Origin: Nocardioides kongjuensis
GTDB taxonomy: Bacteria; Actinomycetota; Actinomycetes; Propionibacteriales; Nocardioidaceae
Assembly (NCBI RefSeq): GCF_013409625.1
Contig: NZ_JACCBF010000001.1
Span: forward strand, 4,467,001 to 4,531,000
Length of the DNA stretch: 64,000 nucleotides
Direction of reading: 5' to 3'
Notes under the pieces: generated by a model
Told to the model about the DNA's origin: nothing
The model's input: only the letters and a program-made list of their open reading frames with translations
Database searches by the model: none
Made by a program: the position numbers and the translations under genes
Shown here: positions 42,819-52,416 of the stretch, one piece after another
Layout of the letters: each line of letters opens with the position of its first letter
Numbering within the stretch: position 1 is the stretch's first letter

Positions 42819-44396
42819 ATGAAGCGCTTGTGGCCCCTCATGGCCGCTGCCGTAGCCGCGGCCCTCATTCTGGCAGGGTGCGGGGGAACGACCCGCTCGC
42901 CCAGTGGCAGCGCGGACAAGACGTTCGTCTACGCCTTCCACCTCAACGTCGTGACCGAGTGGGACCCGGCAGTGTCCTACTCCAACGAGAGCATTGCGAT
43001 GGGCAATCTGTACGAATCGCTCACGAAGTACGACGCAACCACCAAGAAGGTCGAGCCGTCGCTGGCAAGTTCGTGGACGAAGTCCGATGACGGTAAGACC
43101 TGGACCTTCACCCTGCGTGACGGCGTCAAGTTCCACACGGGGCGGGCGCTCGACTCGACGGCGGTCAAGGAGGCGATCGAGCGGACAAAGAAGTTGGCCG
43201 CTGGTGCCGCCTACATCTGGGACCCGGTCACCAAGATCGATACCCCGGATCCGACCACTGTGGTGTTCAGCCTGGAGTATCCGGCGGCCCTCGATCTGGT
43301 CGCTTCCTCCGGATACGGCGCGTACATCTACGACACCCAAGCTGCTGGCAGCGGCGATCTGGCGGCGTGGTTCAAGGAGGCGAAGGACGCAGGCACTGGT
43401 CCGTACACCGTCGACACGTGGAAGGCAGGCGCCGAGACCGAACTCCGGCTGAAGGCGTATGACGACTACTGGGGTGGCTGGAAGGACGACCAGTACAAGG
43501 CCGTCGAGTTCCGGGTCACGCCGGAGGTGACGACCGCGTGGCAGCTGCTCCAGCGTGGAGACGTGTCCTTCGTCGACAGGCTCACCCCGCAGATCTTCGA
43601 GCAGGCGGCAAAGACTGACGGCGTCAAGACCGGCGAGACCAGCTCGTTCCAGAACCTGCTCGCCCTCTACAACACGGAGTCCGGTCCGATGGCCGACGTG
43701 CGGGTGCGTCGTGCTGTGCAGATGCTCACCGACACCGACGCGATCATCAGCGCGCTGCACGGTGCTGCGGCGCCCGCCGATGGCCTCATTCCGCCTGGAC
43801 TGATCGGAGAGGGCAAGGTTGGAGTCCAAGCTGACGCGGAGGCTGCCAAGAAGCTGCTAGCCGAAGCTGGCTTTGGTTCCGACAAGCCCCTGCGGCTGCA
43901 GCTGACTTACGCCCAAGGCGACAAGGACCAGTCGCTCTACGTCACGCTGCTGGGTTCGGCGCTCAAGGCTGCGGGTGTCGAGTTGGATGCGCGACCGATG
44001 CAGTGGGACGCACAGTGGACTCGCGCGAAGAGTAGTGACCCCGCAAAGCGTCAAGACATCTTCGTCATGTACTGGTACCCGGACTATGCCGATCCGTACT
44101 CGTGGTTCGTCAACCTCTTCCAGAGTGCGGAGAAGCCGTACTTCAACCTGGCATACCTCCACGATCCTGAGGCGGACGCGGCCATCAAGAAGGTGCCGGA
44201 GGAGACTGCGACGTCCCCCGACCAGGCGGCCCAGACCTACCTGAACCTCCAGAAGCGGATCGTGGTCGACGACGCCGCGGTGACCCCCCTGTATCTCATC
44301 AACTACCAGCGTGCGTACAGCGCTCAGGTTGACGGGTACGTCGACAACCCTGCGTACCCCAACGTCGTGTTCGTTCACGACCTCAGGATCAAGTGA
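42819..44396 (+). CDS. Peptide/nickel-type ABC transporter substrate-binding lipoprotein
   Basis: 525 residues with lipobox LILAGC and the SBP family 5 pattern (AVSYSNESIAMGNLYESLTKYDATTKKVEPSLA shortened here; then WTFTLRDGVKFHTGR). It binds di- or oligopeptides or similar small molecules outside the membrane. It starts the transporter part of the operon 43 bases after the hydantoinase gene. ATG 42819 follows GGAG and removes a spurious N-terminal extension. Confidence 0.92.
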   Translation: MKRLWPLMAAAVAAALILAGCGGTTRSPSGSADKTFVYAFHLNVVTEWDPAVSYSNESIAMGNLYESLTKYDATTKKVEPSLASSWTKSDDGKTWTFTLRDGVKFHTGRALDSTAVKEAIERTKKLAAGAAYIWDPVTKIDTPDPTTVVFSLEYPAALDLVASSGYGAYIYDTQAAGSGDLAAWFKEAKDAGTGPYTVDTWKAGAETELRLKAYDDYWGGWKDDQYKAVEFRVTPEVTTAWQLLQRGDVSFVDRLTPQIFEQAAKTDGVKTGETSSFQNLLALYNTESGPMADVRVRRAVQMLTDTDAIISALHGAAAPADGLIPPGLIGEGKVGVQADAEAAKKLLAEAGFGSDKPLRLQLTYAQGDKDQSLYVTLLGSALKAAGVELDARPMQWDAQWTRAKSSDPAKRQDIFVMYWYPDYADPYSWFVNLFQSAEKPYFNLAYLHDPEADAAIKKVPEETATSPDQAAQTYLNLQKRIVVDDAAVTPLYLINYQRAYSAQVDGYVDNPAYPNVVFVHDLRIK

Positions 44397-44402
44397 CCGA
44401 TC

Positions 44403-45479
44403 GTGACCACAACAACCACTGTCGCCGCGGCCGCGAGATCCGCCCGGCGTCGGCCGTCGGGCTTGGGAAAGGTGCTACTCAGACGCCTCACCCACGCCGC
44501 CGTGGTTGTCGCGGGCGTCGTCTGTCTGACGTTCATCATCGCGCGGCAATTGCCTGGTGATGAGGCGGTCACGGCAGCCGGGGCCCGCGCCACGCCAGAA
44601 CAGCTCGCCGCGGCTCGGGCGCGACTCGGCCTCGACGATCCACTACCTGTTCAGCTGTGGCACTACTTGACTGGCCTCGTTCAGGGTGATCTCGGGACTA
44701 GCCTGCACACCAGGCAGCCCGTGCTCGAAGACCTCAAGCGCGCGTTGCCGGCGTCATTGGAACTCGTTGGCTCGGCCATGATCCTCGCGGTCCTGATCGG
44801 GCTACCGCTCGGGGTGACCGCTGCCCGGTTCGCCAAGCGGCGGACCGACCTGGCGGTCAGGACCGGATCCATGCTGCTGGTCTCTGTACCGGTGTTCTGG
44901 CTTGCCCTGGCGATGCAGCTCCTGCTGTCGACGCGACTCGGCTGGTTTCCGGTCGCAGGAGAGTACGACCGCTCGCTCGACTCCACCTCGCCGTTGACCA
45001 TCTACACCAACATCACTGCAGTGGACGCGCTGATCACGGGGAACTGGCCGATCCTGTTCAGCACGCTGCACCACCTCGTCTTGCCGGCACTGGTTGTCGC
45101 CGCATATCCGATCGGCGTGGTAGCTCAGATGACACGCGCCGCGCTGATCGAGGAGAGCCAGCAAGACCACGCACGAATGGAGCGAGCGCTCGGCTTCCGA
45201 CCACTGGAGATCCTCCTTCGCTTCTCGTTGCGCCCCGCGATCGGTCCGGTGCTGACGTTGCTCGCGCTGGTCTTCGCCTACACGCTCGTCAATAGTGTGC
45301 TCGTCGAGGCGATTTTCAACTGGCCCGGCATCGGCACCTACACCGCCGATGCGATCCGGTCCGTCGACACACCGGCGATCGCCGGCGTCACCCTCGTCAT
45401 CGCCTTGGTCTACGTTCTCGGGAACCTGGCCGTGGACGTGGCTCAGATCGCGATTGATCCTCGGACAAGGAAGTCATGA
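44403..45479 (+). CDS. ABC transporter permease, DppB-like
   Basis: 358 residues with about six membrane helices; family marks include FIIARQLPGDEAVTAAGARATPEQLAAARARLG-type N-terminal loop (only part quoted by features), SVPVFWLALAMQLLLS and EAIFNWPGIGTYTADAI. It forms the channel together with the next gene, which overlaps by 4 bases. It starts at GTG 44403, 6 bases after the binding-protein stop. Confidence 0.92.
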   Translation: MTTTTTVAAAARSARRRPSGLGKVLLRRLTHAAVVVAGVVCLTFIIARQLPGDEAVTAAGARATPEQLAAARARLGLDDPLPVQLWHYLTGLVQGDLGTSLHTRQPVLEDLKRALPASLELVGSAMILAVLIGLPLGVTAARFAKRRTDLAVRTGSMLLVSVPVFWLALAMQLLLSTRLGWFPVAGEYDRSLDSTSPLTIYTNITAVDALITGNWPILFSTLHHLVLPALVVAAYPIGVVAQMTRAALIEESQQDHARMERALGFRPLEILLRFSLRPAIGPVLTLLALVFAYTLVNSVLVEAIFNWPGIGTYTADAIRSVDTPAIAGVTLVIALVYVLGNLAVDVAQIAIDPRTRKS

Positions 45480-46357
45480 GTACCACCACGAACCGCCGGC
45501 AGGCGTCCCTGCGCGTGAGAGGGCTGCGTCGCCTGCTGCGCCAGGATCCGCCGACGACAGTTGCGGGCACCGTCCTGCTGGTCATCATCGTCGCGGCAGC
45601 ACTGGCGCCGCTGATCGCGCCATACCCGAGCGACGGCACCACGGCCACCCACCCCGCGGAGTCCCTGCTCGGTCCGTCCGGCGCCCACTGGATGGGAACG
45701 GATGCGGTCGGCCGCGACATCCTCACCCGGGTCCTGTTTGGGGCCCGAACATCGTTGCTCATCGCCGCCGCCGTCCTTGCCCTGTCGGCAACCGTGGGCA
45801 CTGTGCTCGGCTGCGTCGCCGGATACGCGGGGGGCTGGGTGAGCGACGTCATCATGCGGGTCACGGACGTGTTCCTCGCCTTTCCCGCGCTTCTGCTCTC
45901 GCTCGCGCTGGCGGTCATCTTGCGGCCGGGGGTTGGCACAGCGATCATCGCCATAGCTGCAACGTGGTGGCCCTGGTACGCCCGACTGGCCTGCTCGGCG
46001 GCGAACACCATTCGCCATCGCGCCTACATCGACTCGGCCCGGTGTCTCGGACTGCCGGCCTGGCGGATTGTGGCCGGGCACGTCCTTCCCAACTCGATGA
46101 CACCGGTAACAGTTCAGCTCTCGCTCGATGCCGGCGGTGTGATCTTGACCGCTGCGGCCCTGTCCTACCTCGGCTTGGGTGCCGTCGAGCCCACCAGTGA
46201 GTGGGGCCTGATGGTGCAGCAAGGTCAGACGAACTTCACCACCGAGTGGTGGATCGTCACCTTCCCGGGTCTGGCGATCTTGGTCACCGCATTCTGCTTC
46301 AACATGCTGGGTGAGGGCCTTCGCCAGATCCTCGACCCGAGGAAGGTGACACGATGA
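45476..46357 (+). CDS. ABC transporter permease, DppC-like
   Basis: 293 residues: a short cytoplasmic N-terminus, a first helix near residue 35, then GTDAVGRDILTRVLFGARTS, the characteristic DppC entry motif, and the EAA loop region (DSARCLGLPAWRIVAGHVLPN). It pairs with the upstream permease. Both ends overlap neighbours by 4 bases (ATGA), a tightly coupled operon. Confidence 0.92.
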   Translation: MSTTTNRRQASLRVRGLRRLLRQDPPTTVAGTVLLVIIVAAALAPLIAPYPSDGTTATHPAESLLGPSGAHWMGTDAVGRDILTRVLFGARTSLLIAAAVLALSATVGTVLGCVAGYAGGWVSDVIMRVTDVFLAFPALLLSLALAVILRPGVGTAIIAIAATWWPWYARLACSAANTIRHRAYIDSARCLGLPAWRIVAGHVLPNSMTPVTVQLSLDAGGVILTAAALSYLGLGAVEPTSEWGLMVQQGQTNFTTEWWIVTFPGLAILVTAFCFNMLGEGLRQILDPRKVTR

Positions 46358-47169
46358 GTCACACCACCAGCGACGTCCGCACCGATCTCCTCCTGCGGGT
46401 CGATGACCTTCAGGTGCTGTATGGCGGACGTCAGGTGTCCAGCCTTCCCTCCCTCAGCATCGCCCCCGGCGAGGTGGTGGCCATCGTTGGCGAAAGCGGA
46501 TCGGGCAAGTCGACTGCACTCATGGCGATCCTCGGTCTCCTGAACGGCACGTCGGCCCAGGTGCGCGGGTCGATCGATGCCTTCGGAACCCAGGTCGTCG
46601 GCAGTTCCGAGCGCCAAATGCGGTCTCTGCGCGGCTCGGAGATGACCCTGATCATGCAGAGCCCGCAGGCGTCGTTGAACCCGACGATGCGTCTGCGGAC
46701 TTTGATCCATCGCGCTCTCCGACGACACGGTATCGACAAGAGCGAGGCCGCGAGTCGGATCCAGGACGCCATGACAGCGGTTCGGTTGGACGAGAAGATT
46801 CTCGATCGGTACGCCCACGAGGTGTCGGGCGGTCAGGCGCAACGCTTCGCCATCGCCCTTTCGGTCTGCCTGGGGGCAAGGCTGATCGCGGCGGACGAAC
46901 CCACAAGCGCACTGGACGCGACCGTGCAGCTCGAGGTGCTGACCCTGATCCACCGGCTCGCCCAGGAGCGGTCGACTGCGTGGCTCGTGGTCGCGCACGA
47001 CCTGGCCATGGTTTCGATGATCGCCGACCACGTCGTCGTCATGCGCAACGGAGAGGTCCTCGAGGCGGGCTCAACTCGCACCGTGCTCGGCGAGCCTCAA
47101 CACGAGTACACCCGGACGCTGCTGGATGCGGTGCCCACCCTTCCCGGAGAAGGAGTCGAACATGTCTGA
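46354..47169 (+). CDS. ABC transporter ATP-binding protein, DppD-like
   Basis: 271 residues with Walker A (GESGSGKST), signature (VSGGQAQRFAIA), Walker B (LIAADEPTSALD) and the switch His (LVVAHDLAM). It powers the peptide-type importer. It lacks the long C-terminal oligopeptide domain that some OppD proteins have, though the GEPQHEYTRTLLDAVP segment is present. Confidence 0.92.
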   Translation: MSHTTSDVRTDLLLRVDDLQVLYGGRQVSSLPSLSIAPGEVVAIVGESGSGKSTALMAILGLLNGTSAQVRGSIDAFGTQVVGSSERQMRSLRGSEMTLIMQSPQASLNPTMRLRTLIHRALRRHGIDKSEAASRIQDAMTAVRLDEKILDRYAHEVSGGQAQRFAIALSVCLGARLIAADEPTSALDATVQLEVLTLIHRLAQERSTAWLVVAHDLAMVSMIADHVVVMRNGEVLEAGSTRTVLGEPQHEYTRTLLDAVPTLPGEGVEHV

Positions 47170-48145
47170 TCCGGCTGCGTCTGATCCGATCCTGACCGTC
47201 AGCGACGTCACGTTGGCGTACGGCGACAACGTTGCTCTCAACAACGTCAGTCTGTCGTTGCGTCGTGGCGAGGGTTCGGTGGCCATCGTCGGTGAGAGCG
47301 GTTCGGGCAAGACCTCGCTCGCCAGGGCGGTGCTCGGCCTTCTACCACCGCGTCACGGCACCATCGAGGTCGGTGGCATCGACATCAACCAGAGTCGCGG
47401 CCGCGCGGCGCGTACGTGGCGACGCAGAATTCAGCCGGTGTTCCAAGACGGGCAGGAGGCTCTCGATCCGCGCCGCACGGTCGGCTCGACTTTGACTGAG
47501 GCGCTCCGGATGGCTGACACGCCTCGGCAGCGGTGCGGCGATCGCATCGAGGAGCTCCTGACCGAAGTCGATCTGCCCGCAGAGCTCGCACGCCGACGGC
47601 CGCACGAGCTCTCCGGCGGCCAGCGGCAAAGGGTGGCGATTGCGCGCGCTCTGGCAGCATCGCCGGATCTGTTGGTGCTCGACGAGCCGACGAGCGCCTT
47701 GGACGTCACCGTCCAAGCGCGCATTGTCGCCCTCCTCGAACGAGTGGCCGAGGCCCAGCAGATCCAGCTCCTGCTCATCACGCACAACATCGCGCTCGCG
47801 CAGGTACTGACCAACCGCGTCGTCGTTTTGTTCCGCGGAAACGAGGTCGAGTCGGGCCCGACGGCCGACATCTTGCGCATGCCGCGGCATCCCTACACGC
47901 ACCGGCTGGTGTCATCGACGCCCAGGATGTGGGCTCCCCTGCCCAGTCTCTCTCCGAGTGCCCCAGCGGCTGCCGACACCGCCGGCTGCAGCTATCGGTC
48001 CCGCTGCGACCGTGCCGATCCCGCCTGCCATTCGGTTCCGCCTCTGCTGGGATCTCCTGCCGTGGCCTGCCACCACCCGCTCGTGCAGCGACCTCCCGCG
48101 CAGCCTACGCGATTCGAGCAGGCACTCCCGGCGAACGGCGCCTGA
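47162..48145 (+). CDS. ABC transporter ATP-binding protein, DppF-like
   Basis: 327 residues from ATG 47162, overlapping DppD-like by 8 bases. Walker A GESGSGKTS, signature LSGGQRQRVAIA, Walker B LLVLDEPTSALD and switch His (LLITHNIAL) are all present. The C-terminal oligopeptide domain has the four-cysteine type pattern (GCSYRSRCDRADPACHSVPP ... VACHHPL). Confidence 0.92.
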   Translation: MSDPAASDPILTVSDVTLAYGDNVALNNVSLSLRRGEGSVAIVGESGSGKTSLARAVLGLLPPRHGTIEVGGIDINQSRGRAARTWRRRIQPVFQDGQEALDPRRTVGSTLTEALRMADTPRQRCGDRIEELLTEVDLPAELARRRPHELSGGQRQRVAIARALAASPDLLVLDEPTSALDVTVQARIVALLERVAEAQQIQLLLITHNIALAQVLTNRVVVLFRGNEVESGPTADILRMPRHPYTHRLVSSTPRMWAPLPSLSPSAPAAADTAGCSYRSRCDRADPACHSVPPLLGSPAVACHHPLVQRPPAQPTRFEQALPANGA

Positions 48146-48329
48146 CGCACAGGTCAGGCAACGCCCCAGTAGCGACACGCCTCGGCTCTTATACGGCGCT
48201 GACGTGGGTGATCAGCGACGGCGCTCATGCCAGCCGGTCTCACAGCGAGCCCGCAAATTCGGCCGTCAATCTCGTCGAACCGGCCTTGACATCCTTCCCG
48301 CCAAAGTATCCCGTCCGAAAGGACCCGCG

Positions 48330-49373
48330 TTGCCGCACGAACTTCACTGCCGCTCCGTCGTTGCCGACACTCACAACGACCTGCTCTGTTCGGTTGTCGC
48401 GCGCCCGCCGGACGTGTGGAGTCACTACTTCCGCGACAACTGGCTCCCGCAACTGAAGGCAGGAGGTGTCAATCTCCAGGTCCTCCCAGCTTTCATCGAA
48501 GACCCGTACCGGCCTGAGGGCGCGCTCCGCAGAACGTTGCGGATGATCGAAGCCGGGCACCGCATTGCAGAGGGGAATCCGAACGATGTCTCCATCTGCC
48601 TGACCGGTACGGAAGTCGACTCCGCCGTCGACGCGGGAAAGATCGCGCTCATCTTGGCTCTCGAGAGCGCTCCCGGCGTTGGTGAGGATGTCGAACTCCT
48701 TGAGACGCTGCATCGCCTCGGCATCCGGGTGGCGTCCCTTGCTCACTTCGGTCGAACCGCACTCGCAGACGGAAGTGGCGAGGATGCCACCGGCAGCCGG
48801 CTCACGCGTGCAGGTGTTCGGGCGGTCGCAGAGATGGAGCGGATGGGCATGATGTTCGACGTCAGCCACCTCGGAGCGAGCGGGGTCGAACACGTCCTCG
48901 AGCTCGCAACCCGTCCGATCATCGCCACACATTCGTCGGCAAGGGCGCTGCGGGACCACCACCGTAACTTGACTGACCAGCAACTTCGGGGGATCGCCGC
49001 GACGGGCGGCGTGGTTTGCGTGAACTTCCTGGGTTCGTTCCTGCATCCGGAGGAGTACACCCTCGAGAAGCTGCTGGACCACATCGAGCACATCGCAGCT
49101 GTGGTCGGTGTCGAACACGTCGGGCTCGGCCCCGACTTCATGGAAGAAGTGATCGCCGACACCACGCCACCTTGTTGTGAAGGAATCATCGTCGAAGGCA
49201 TGCCGTGGCGCTCGTATATCCCCGGGCTCGAAGGTCCCGCCGGCCTCCCACTCGTCACCGAAGGGCTTCTCGGCAGAGGATGGTCGAATCATGAGGTGAC
49301 GTCCGTTCTGGGGGAGAGTGTGCTGCGTCTGTTCAGAAACGAACTTGGTCGGCCGGCGTCCGCGGGCGGCTGA
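48330..49373 (+). CDS. Membrane-type dipeptidase (peptidase M19)
   Basis: 347 residues from TTG 48330, which follows GAAAGGACC. Metal ligands appear in order: VADTHNDLL (His-x-Asp), the bridging Glu in ILALESAPG, His in DVSHLG and His in IATHSSARALRDHHRN, with LGPDFM near the end. M19 enzymes cleave dipeptides, including those with a C-terminal D-residue. Its place after a peptide importer and hydantoinase-like pair suggests the operon imports and dismantles a small peptide-like or ring-containing compound. It is 184 bases from DppF and may have its own promoter. Confidence 0.88.
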   Translation: MPHELHCRSVVADTHNDLLCSVVARPPDVWSHYFRDNWLPQLKAGGVNLQVLPAFIEDPYRPEGALRRTLRMIEAGHRIAEGNPNDVSICLTGTEVDSAVDAGKIALILALESAPGVGEDVELLETLHRLGIRVASLAHFGRTALADGSGEDATGSRLTRAGVRAVAEMERMGMMFDVSHLGASGVEHVLELATRPIIATHSSARALRDHHRNLTDQQLRGIAATGGVVCVNFLGSFLHPEEYTLEKLLDHIEHIAAVVGVEHVGLGPDFMEEVIADTTPPCCEGIIVEGMPWRSYIPGLEGPAGLPLVTEGLLGRGWSNHEVTSVLGESVLRLFRNELGRPASAGG

Positions 49374-49639
49374 CAGTGAGCGCCCGGGCCTTCGACGCTC
49401 AGGCCGATCCGGTTCCGAGCCGCGGCTTAGAACAGTGCCGAGATCTCAACGGAGCACTCGCAGCTGGTGTGGCGAGGGATAGAGGTCGTAGCTGAAGATG
49501 CCGAATTCGGCGTCTGCAAGATGGTTCGACTTTCCCGTACGGCGAGTGCCCAGCGGGCAAGCGACCGCGTTAGACATACGGGGCGGCCAAGCAATGGCCC
49601 GCATCCGAGCGAAAGTTACTCGGGTTGACGGAGACCGCC

Positions 49640-50245
49640 ATGCCTAATCATGACCAGCTGGAACCAAACCGCCCTGGGCAGCTCGGCGGCCAGACGGCAC
49701 AGCCGAATGCCCGCGTCCTGACGGGTGATGAGTCGGAGGAGCTCGAGCCGCAAACTGGTGCCCAACTAGCTGCCGAACATCAGGAATTGAGTCAGTACCT
49801 GCGCCGTGCAGGTGCAATTGGTGCCGACGCAGACGATCTCGCCTCCGAAGCCATCTGTCGCCTTTGGGTGGCGTCCCAAAAGGGGTTCTCGGCCAACAGC
49901 CGAGCAGCTTGCTTGCGCACTATCGCTCGTCGCCTGTACATCGACCACGTTCGCTCCCTGGCACGTGAACGCGCACTCGAACAGGTCTTGCTGGCTAAGG
50001 TTCGGACAGCGCCGTACCCTTCGAACTTGACCGATCCGCAGGATGAGGCGCTGCGGATTGCCGTTGAGGTCGCGCGTGCGCGGCTCCCGATTCGCTTTCA
50101 GCGCGTCCTGATCTGCACTGTCGATGCACAACTGACGCTCGAGCAGACTGCAGTTGCTCTCGGGCTCCCCTCGGGCGGCGCGGCGGGCGTACTTGCCCAT
50201 CGAGCCCGACGTGCCCTCGCGGCCTCGTTGACCGACCGCACGTGA
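49640..50245 (+). CDS. Orphan ECF-type sigma factor
   Basis: 201 residues from ATG 49640 (GGAGA 7 bases upstream). After a polar N-terminal tail of about 45 residues come region 2 (LAAEHQELSQYLRRAGA ... ADDLASEAICRLWVASQ ... RTIARRLYIDHVR) and region 4 (LPIRFQRVLICTVDAQLTLEQTAVALGLPSGGAAG). There is no C-terminal extension and no anti-sigma gene beside it. It is related to the sigma factor at 53409 but not closely to the fusions. I see no regulon motif upstream. Confidence 0.83.
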   Translation: MPNHDQLEPNRPGQLGGQTAQPNARVLTGDESEELEPQTGAQLAAEHQELSQYLRRAGAIGADADDLASEAICRLWVASQKGFSANSRAACLRTIARRLYIDHVRSLARERALEQVLLAKVRTAPYPSNLTDPQDEALRIAVEVARARLPIRFQRVLICTVDAQLTLEQTAVALGLPSGGAAGVLAHRARRALAASLTDRT

Positions 50246-50349
50246 AAAGGTTCGTCTCGCGGCAGTTGCAGATGCCCCCCAGGGGCCGTCCAAGGTGTTG
50301 AACTACCTAGGCATAGAACTGCTTGGGCTAAAAGCCTCCCGGAAACCAC

Positions 50350-50375
50350 GTAAGCCCAGAACTTCCCTGTGCGTC
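50350..50375 (+). promoter_or_regulatory. ECF-type promoter, regulon site 15
   Basis: GTAAGC at 50350-50355, 16 bases, CGTC at 50372-50375, upstream of the PLD-like gene. Confidence 0.5.
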
Positions 50376-50713
50376 TCAAGGGTGGATCGGCTGCCGGGAC
50401 CCACACTCGACGCGGGTCCATGCGTTCTGCTTCGGGACAAGTAGCACGCACCCCTTGGTGCCGGAACATCTCCAGCTTGTTGCGGCGCTGCGGTGGGGGC
50501 CGCGAGGCTGTGGAATAGACCTCGCCGCCCCCACCGCCTCGAGGCATCGTCCGTCGGCATCTTCCAGCCGCACATCGGTGCCTCGCAGCTGATGCCGGTC
50601 CACCCACCGAGGCCTTCATCGCGGCTGTCGCAGACCAACTCGCCTAGCGTGCCCTGCTCGACGCTGGTTCGCTCCTCGCGACTGACCGGACACGCTGTAG
50701 ATCCAGATAGTTC

Positions 50714-50739
50714 GTAAGGCCGTGCCGATTGGGAACGTC
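50714..50739 (+). promoter_or_regulatory. ECF-type promoter, regulon site 16
   Basis: GTAAGG at 50714-50719, 16 bases, CGTC at 50736-50739, giving a leader of about 160 bases for the PLD-like gene. Confidence 0.55.
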
Positions 50740-50904
50740 GCATGGGTGTCGGACAACGGAGCCCGACGTGACTGCCGTGCGAGCGCTGCGCCAGGCACCC
50801 ACCCAACTCGAACGCTGAGTGGGTGACGCCCGCAGCACGATCACGGCCCAGCGCTTTGCTGACGTCACCTCGCGCAGCAAGCAGATGATCCCGGGAGTTG
50901 AACG

Positions 50905-52266
50905 GTGCTCTTTTCTGATGGACGGACTTGGCTCGGCCGGAGCCTCAGGCCGACAGTGACTGCGATTGCGATGGTTGCGGCAGCGGTTGTGTTGTCGTTG
51001 TTTCCCTTGCGTCCAGCTCACGCAGGATCGCTTGCCGGCGGCGAGCTGCAGCGCCTCTCGGCGAGGGCGGCTGATCCCTCATACGTGGTGGCACCCGGAA
51101 TCGTCTTCAACCATCCCTTCCGTAAGAAGAAGCGAACACGTATCCAGCGCAAGATCATCAACACGGTCAGGAACGTTCCCGCGGGCGAGACGATTCGACT
51201 GGCTACATGGAACTTTGACTCACCGATCCTGGCAAGGGCGTTCATCAAGGCTCATCGTCGGGGGGTCTCGGTGCAGATCATCATGTCGCGTGGCCTGGCG
51301 AGGGCTCAAGGAGCCGGCGGCTCGTACCAGACCCTTCGATCTGCGCTGGGAAAGGGAAACGCAGACCGGCCTCCGTCTATGCGCAGCTGGATCCGCACGT
51401 GCCGATACACGTGCCGCGGCAAGGGGGGTGCCATGCACTTCAAGTTCATGCTGGTCAGTCGGTCCGGTGCGACCAATTGGGTCGTCTCTCAAGGGTCAGG
51501 CAACTTCACCGGTGCCGCCGCCGTTCAGCAGTTCAACGACTGGACGACCGTCACTGAAAACAAGGCATTGTGGGATGGCTGGATCAACATCTGGAACCAG
51601 GCTGTGAAGGACCGGAACTTTCCCGCTGTCCGGTTCACAACCGGCGAGATCACCTCAACGTTTGCTCCCCACAAGAGCGATGTGGATCCCGCGTTGGCTG
51701 TTCTGAACAAGGTGCAGTGCACGGGAGCGGCGAACACTGCAAGCGGGCGTACGAAGGTTCGCATCGCCAACGCTGTGTGGGGTGAGGAGCGCGGAGCACG
51801 AATCGCACGGAAAGCGCGAGAGCTCGATCGCGCAGGCTGTGACGTCGAGATCGTCTTCATGATGATGCAGCGAAAGATCCGCGCCATCCTTCGGGGGATG
51901 CGCGCCAAGCAAATGGTCTACATCGTGGGCGCGACGGCCGACAAGTTCAAAGACCGTTACGTCCACCTGAAGGGCCTTGCAGTTCAGGGAAACGTGGCCG
52001 GTGCCGCGGACGGAAATGTCGTGCTGTCAAGTAGCGAGAACTGGACGCGCCTCGGATGGCATTCCGATGAGCAGGACGTCATCTTCTGGAACGACGCAAC
52101 GATGGCCTCGAAGTATGCGAACTGGGTTGACCTGATCTACCGCCAGGCGCCTCGCAGCCTGAACAACTACGTCAACTCAGCCGACCCCGCGCGTCGAGTC
52201 CCGGGTACGGAGTACCTCAAGCCCAAGGACTACCCGTTCGAGGATCTCGAGGCTGAGTTGGGGTAG
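50905..52266 (+). CDS. Secreted phospholipase D-like protein
   Basis: 453 residues with a signal peptide (VTAIAMVAAAVVLSLFPLRPAHA). Two PLD half-sites are present: HFK (His178, Lys180) followed by GSGNFTG, and HLK (His354, Lys356) followed by SSSENWT. In both the Asp of the HxKxxxxD motif is replaced (Ser185, Gln361), so catalysis may be altered. The family cleaves phosphodiester bonds in lipids or nucleic acid; acting outside the cell it could modify teichoic acid, lipid or DNA. GTG 50905 follows GGAGTTGAAC. A perfect 16-bp hairpin follows the gene. Confidence 0.8.
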   Translation: MLFSDGRTWLGRSLRPTVTAIAMVAAAVVLSLFPLRPAHAGSLAGGELQRLSARAADPSYVVAPGIVFNHPFRKKKRTRIQRKIINTVRNVPAGETIRLATWNFDSPILARAFIKAHRRGVSVQIIMSRGLARAQGAGGSYQTLRSALGKGNADRPPSMRSWIRTCRYTCRGKGGAMHFKFMLVSRSGATNWVVSQGSGNFTGAAAVQQFNDWTTVTENKALWDGWINIWNQAVKDRNFPAVRFTTGEITSTFAPHKSDVDPALAVLNKVQCTGAANTASGRTKVRIANAVWGEERGARIARKARELDRAGCDVEIVFMMMQRKIRAILRGMRAKQMVYIVGATADKFKDRYVHLKGLAVQGNVAGAADGNVVLSSSENWTRLGWHSDEQDVIFWNDATMASKYANWVDLIYRQAPRSLNNYVNSADPARRVPGTEYLKPKDYPFEDLEAELG

Positions 52267-52289
52267 AGAACCGCAGCGGTTCTGCCCGA

Positions 52290-52330
52290 ACACAGGCTTG
52301 GTTCGGTCAGGTTGCGAACCAAGCCTGTGT
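52290..52330 (+). terminator. Transcription terminator hairpin
   Basis: A perfect 16-bp stem (ACACAGGCTTGGTTCG at 52290-52305 with 52315-52330) closes a 9-base loop 24 bases after the PLD-like stop codon. There is no U-run, common in actinobacteria. Confidence 0.8.
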
Positions 52331-52416
52331 GCGGTGCGACGCTCGGGCGGCTCCATGCCTTCCAAGCCAACGCCGTTGGACCGGGCTGCACTCGTCGAGA
52401 CGGAGCGCAAACGACT

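Larger units (their letters stand above)
50246..50904. other. Long leader/intergenic region with two regulon promoters
   Basis: No full gene is visible. It holds regulon sites 15 and 16 and two mini-frames that start 6 bases after each CGTC: GTG 50382 (MDRLPGPTLDAGPCVLLRDK, 20 residues) and GTG 50746 (MSDNGARRDCRASAAPG ..., 26 residues). Confidence 0.4.
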
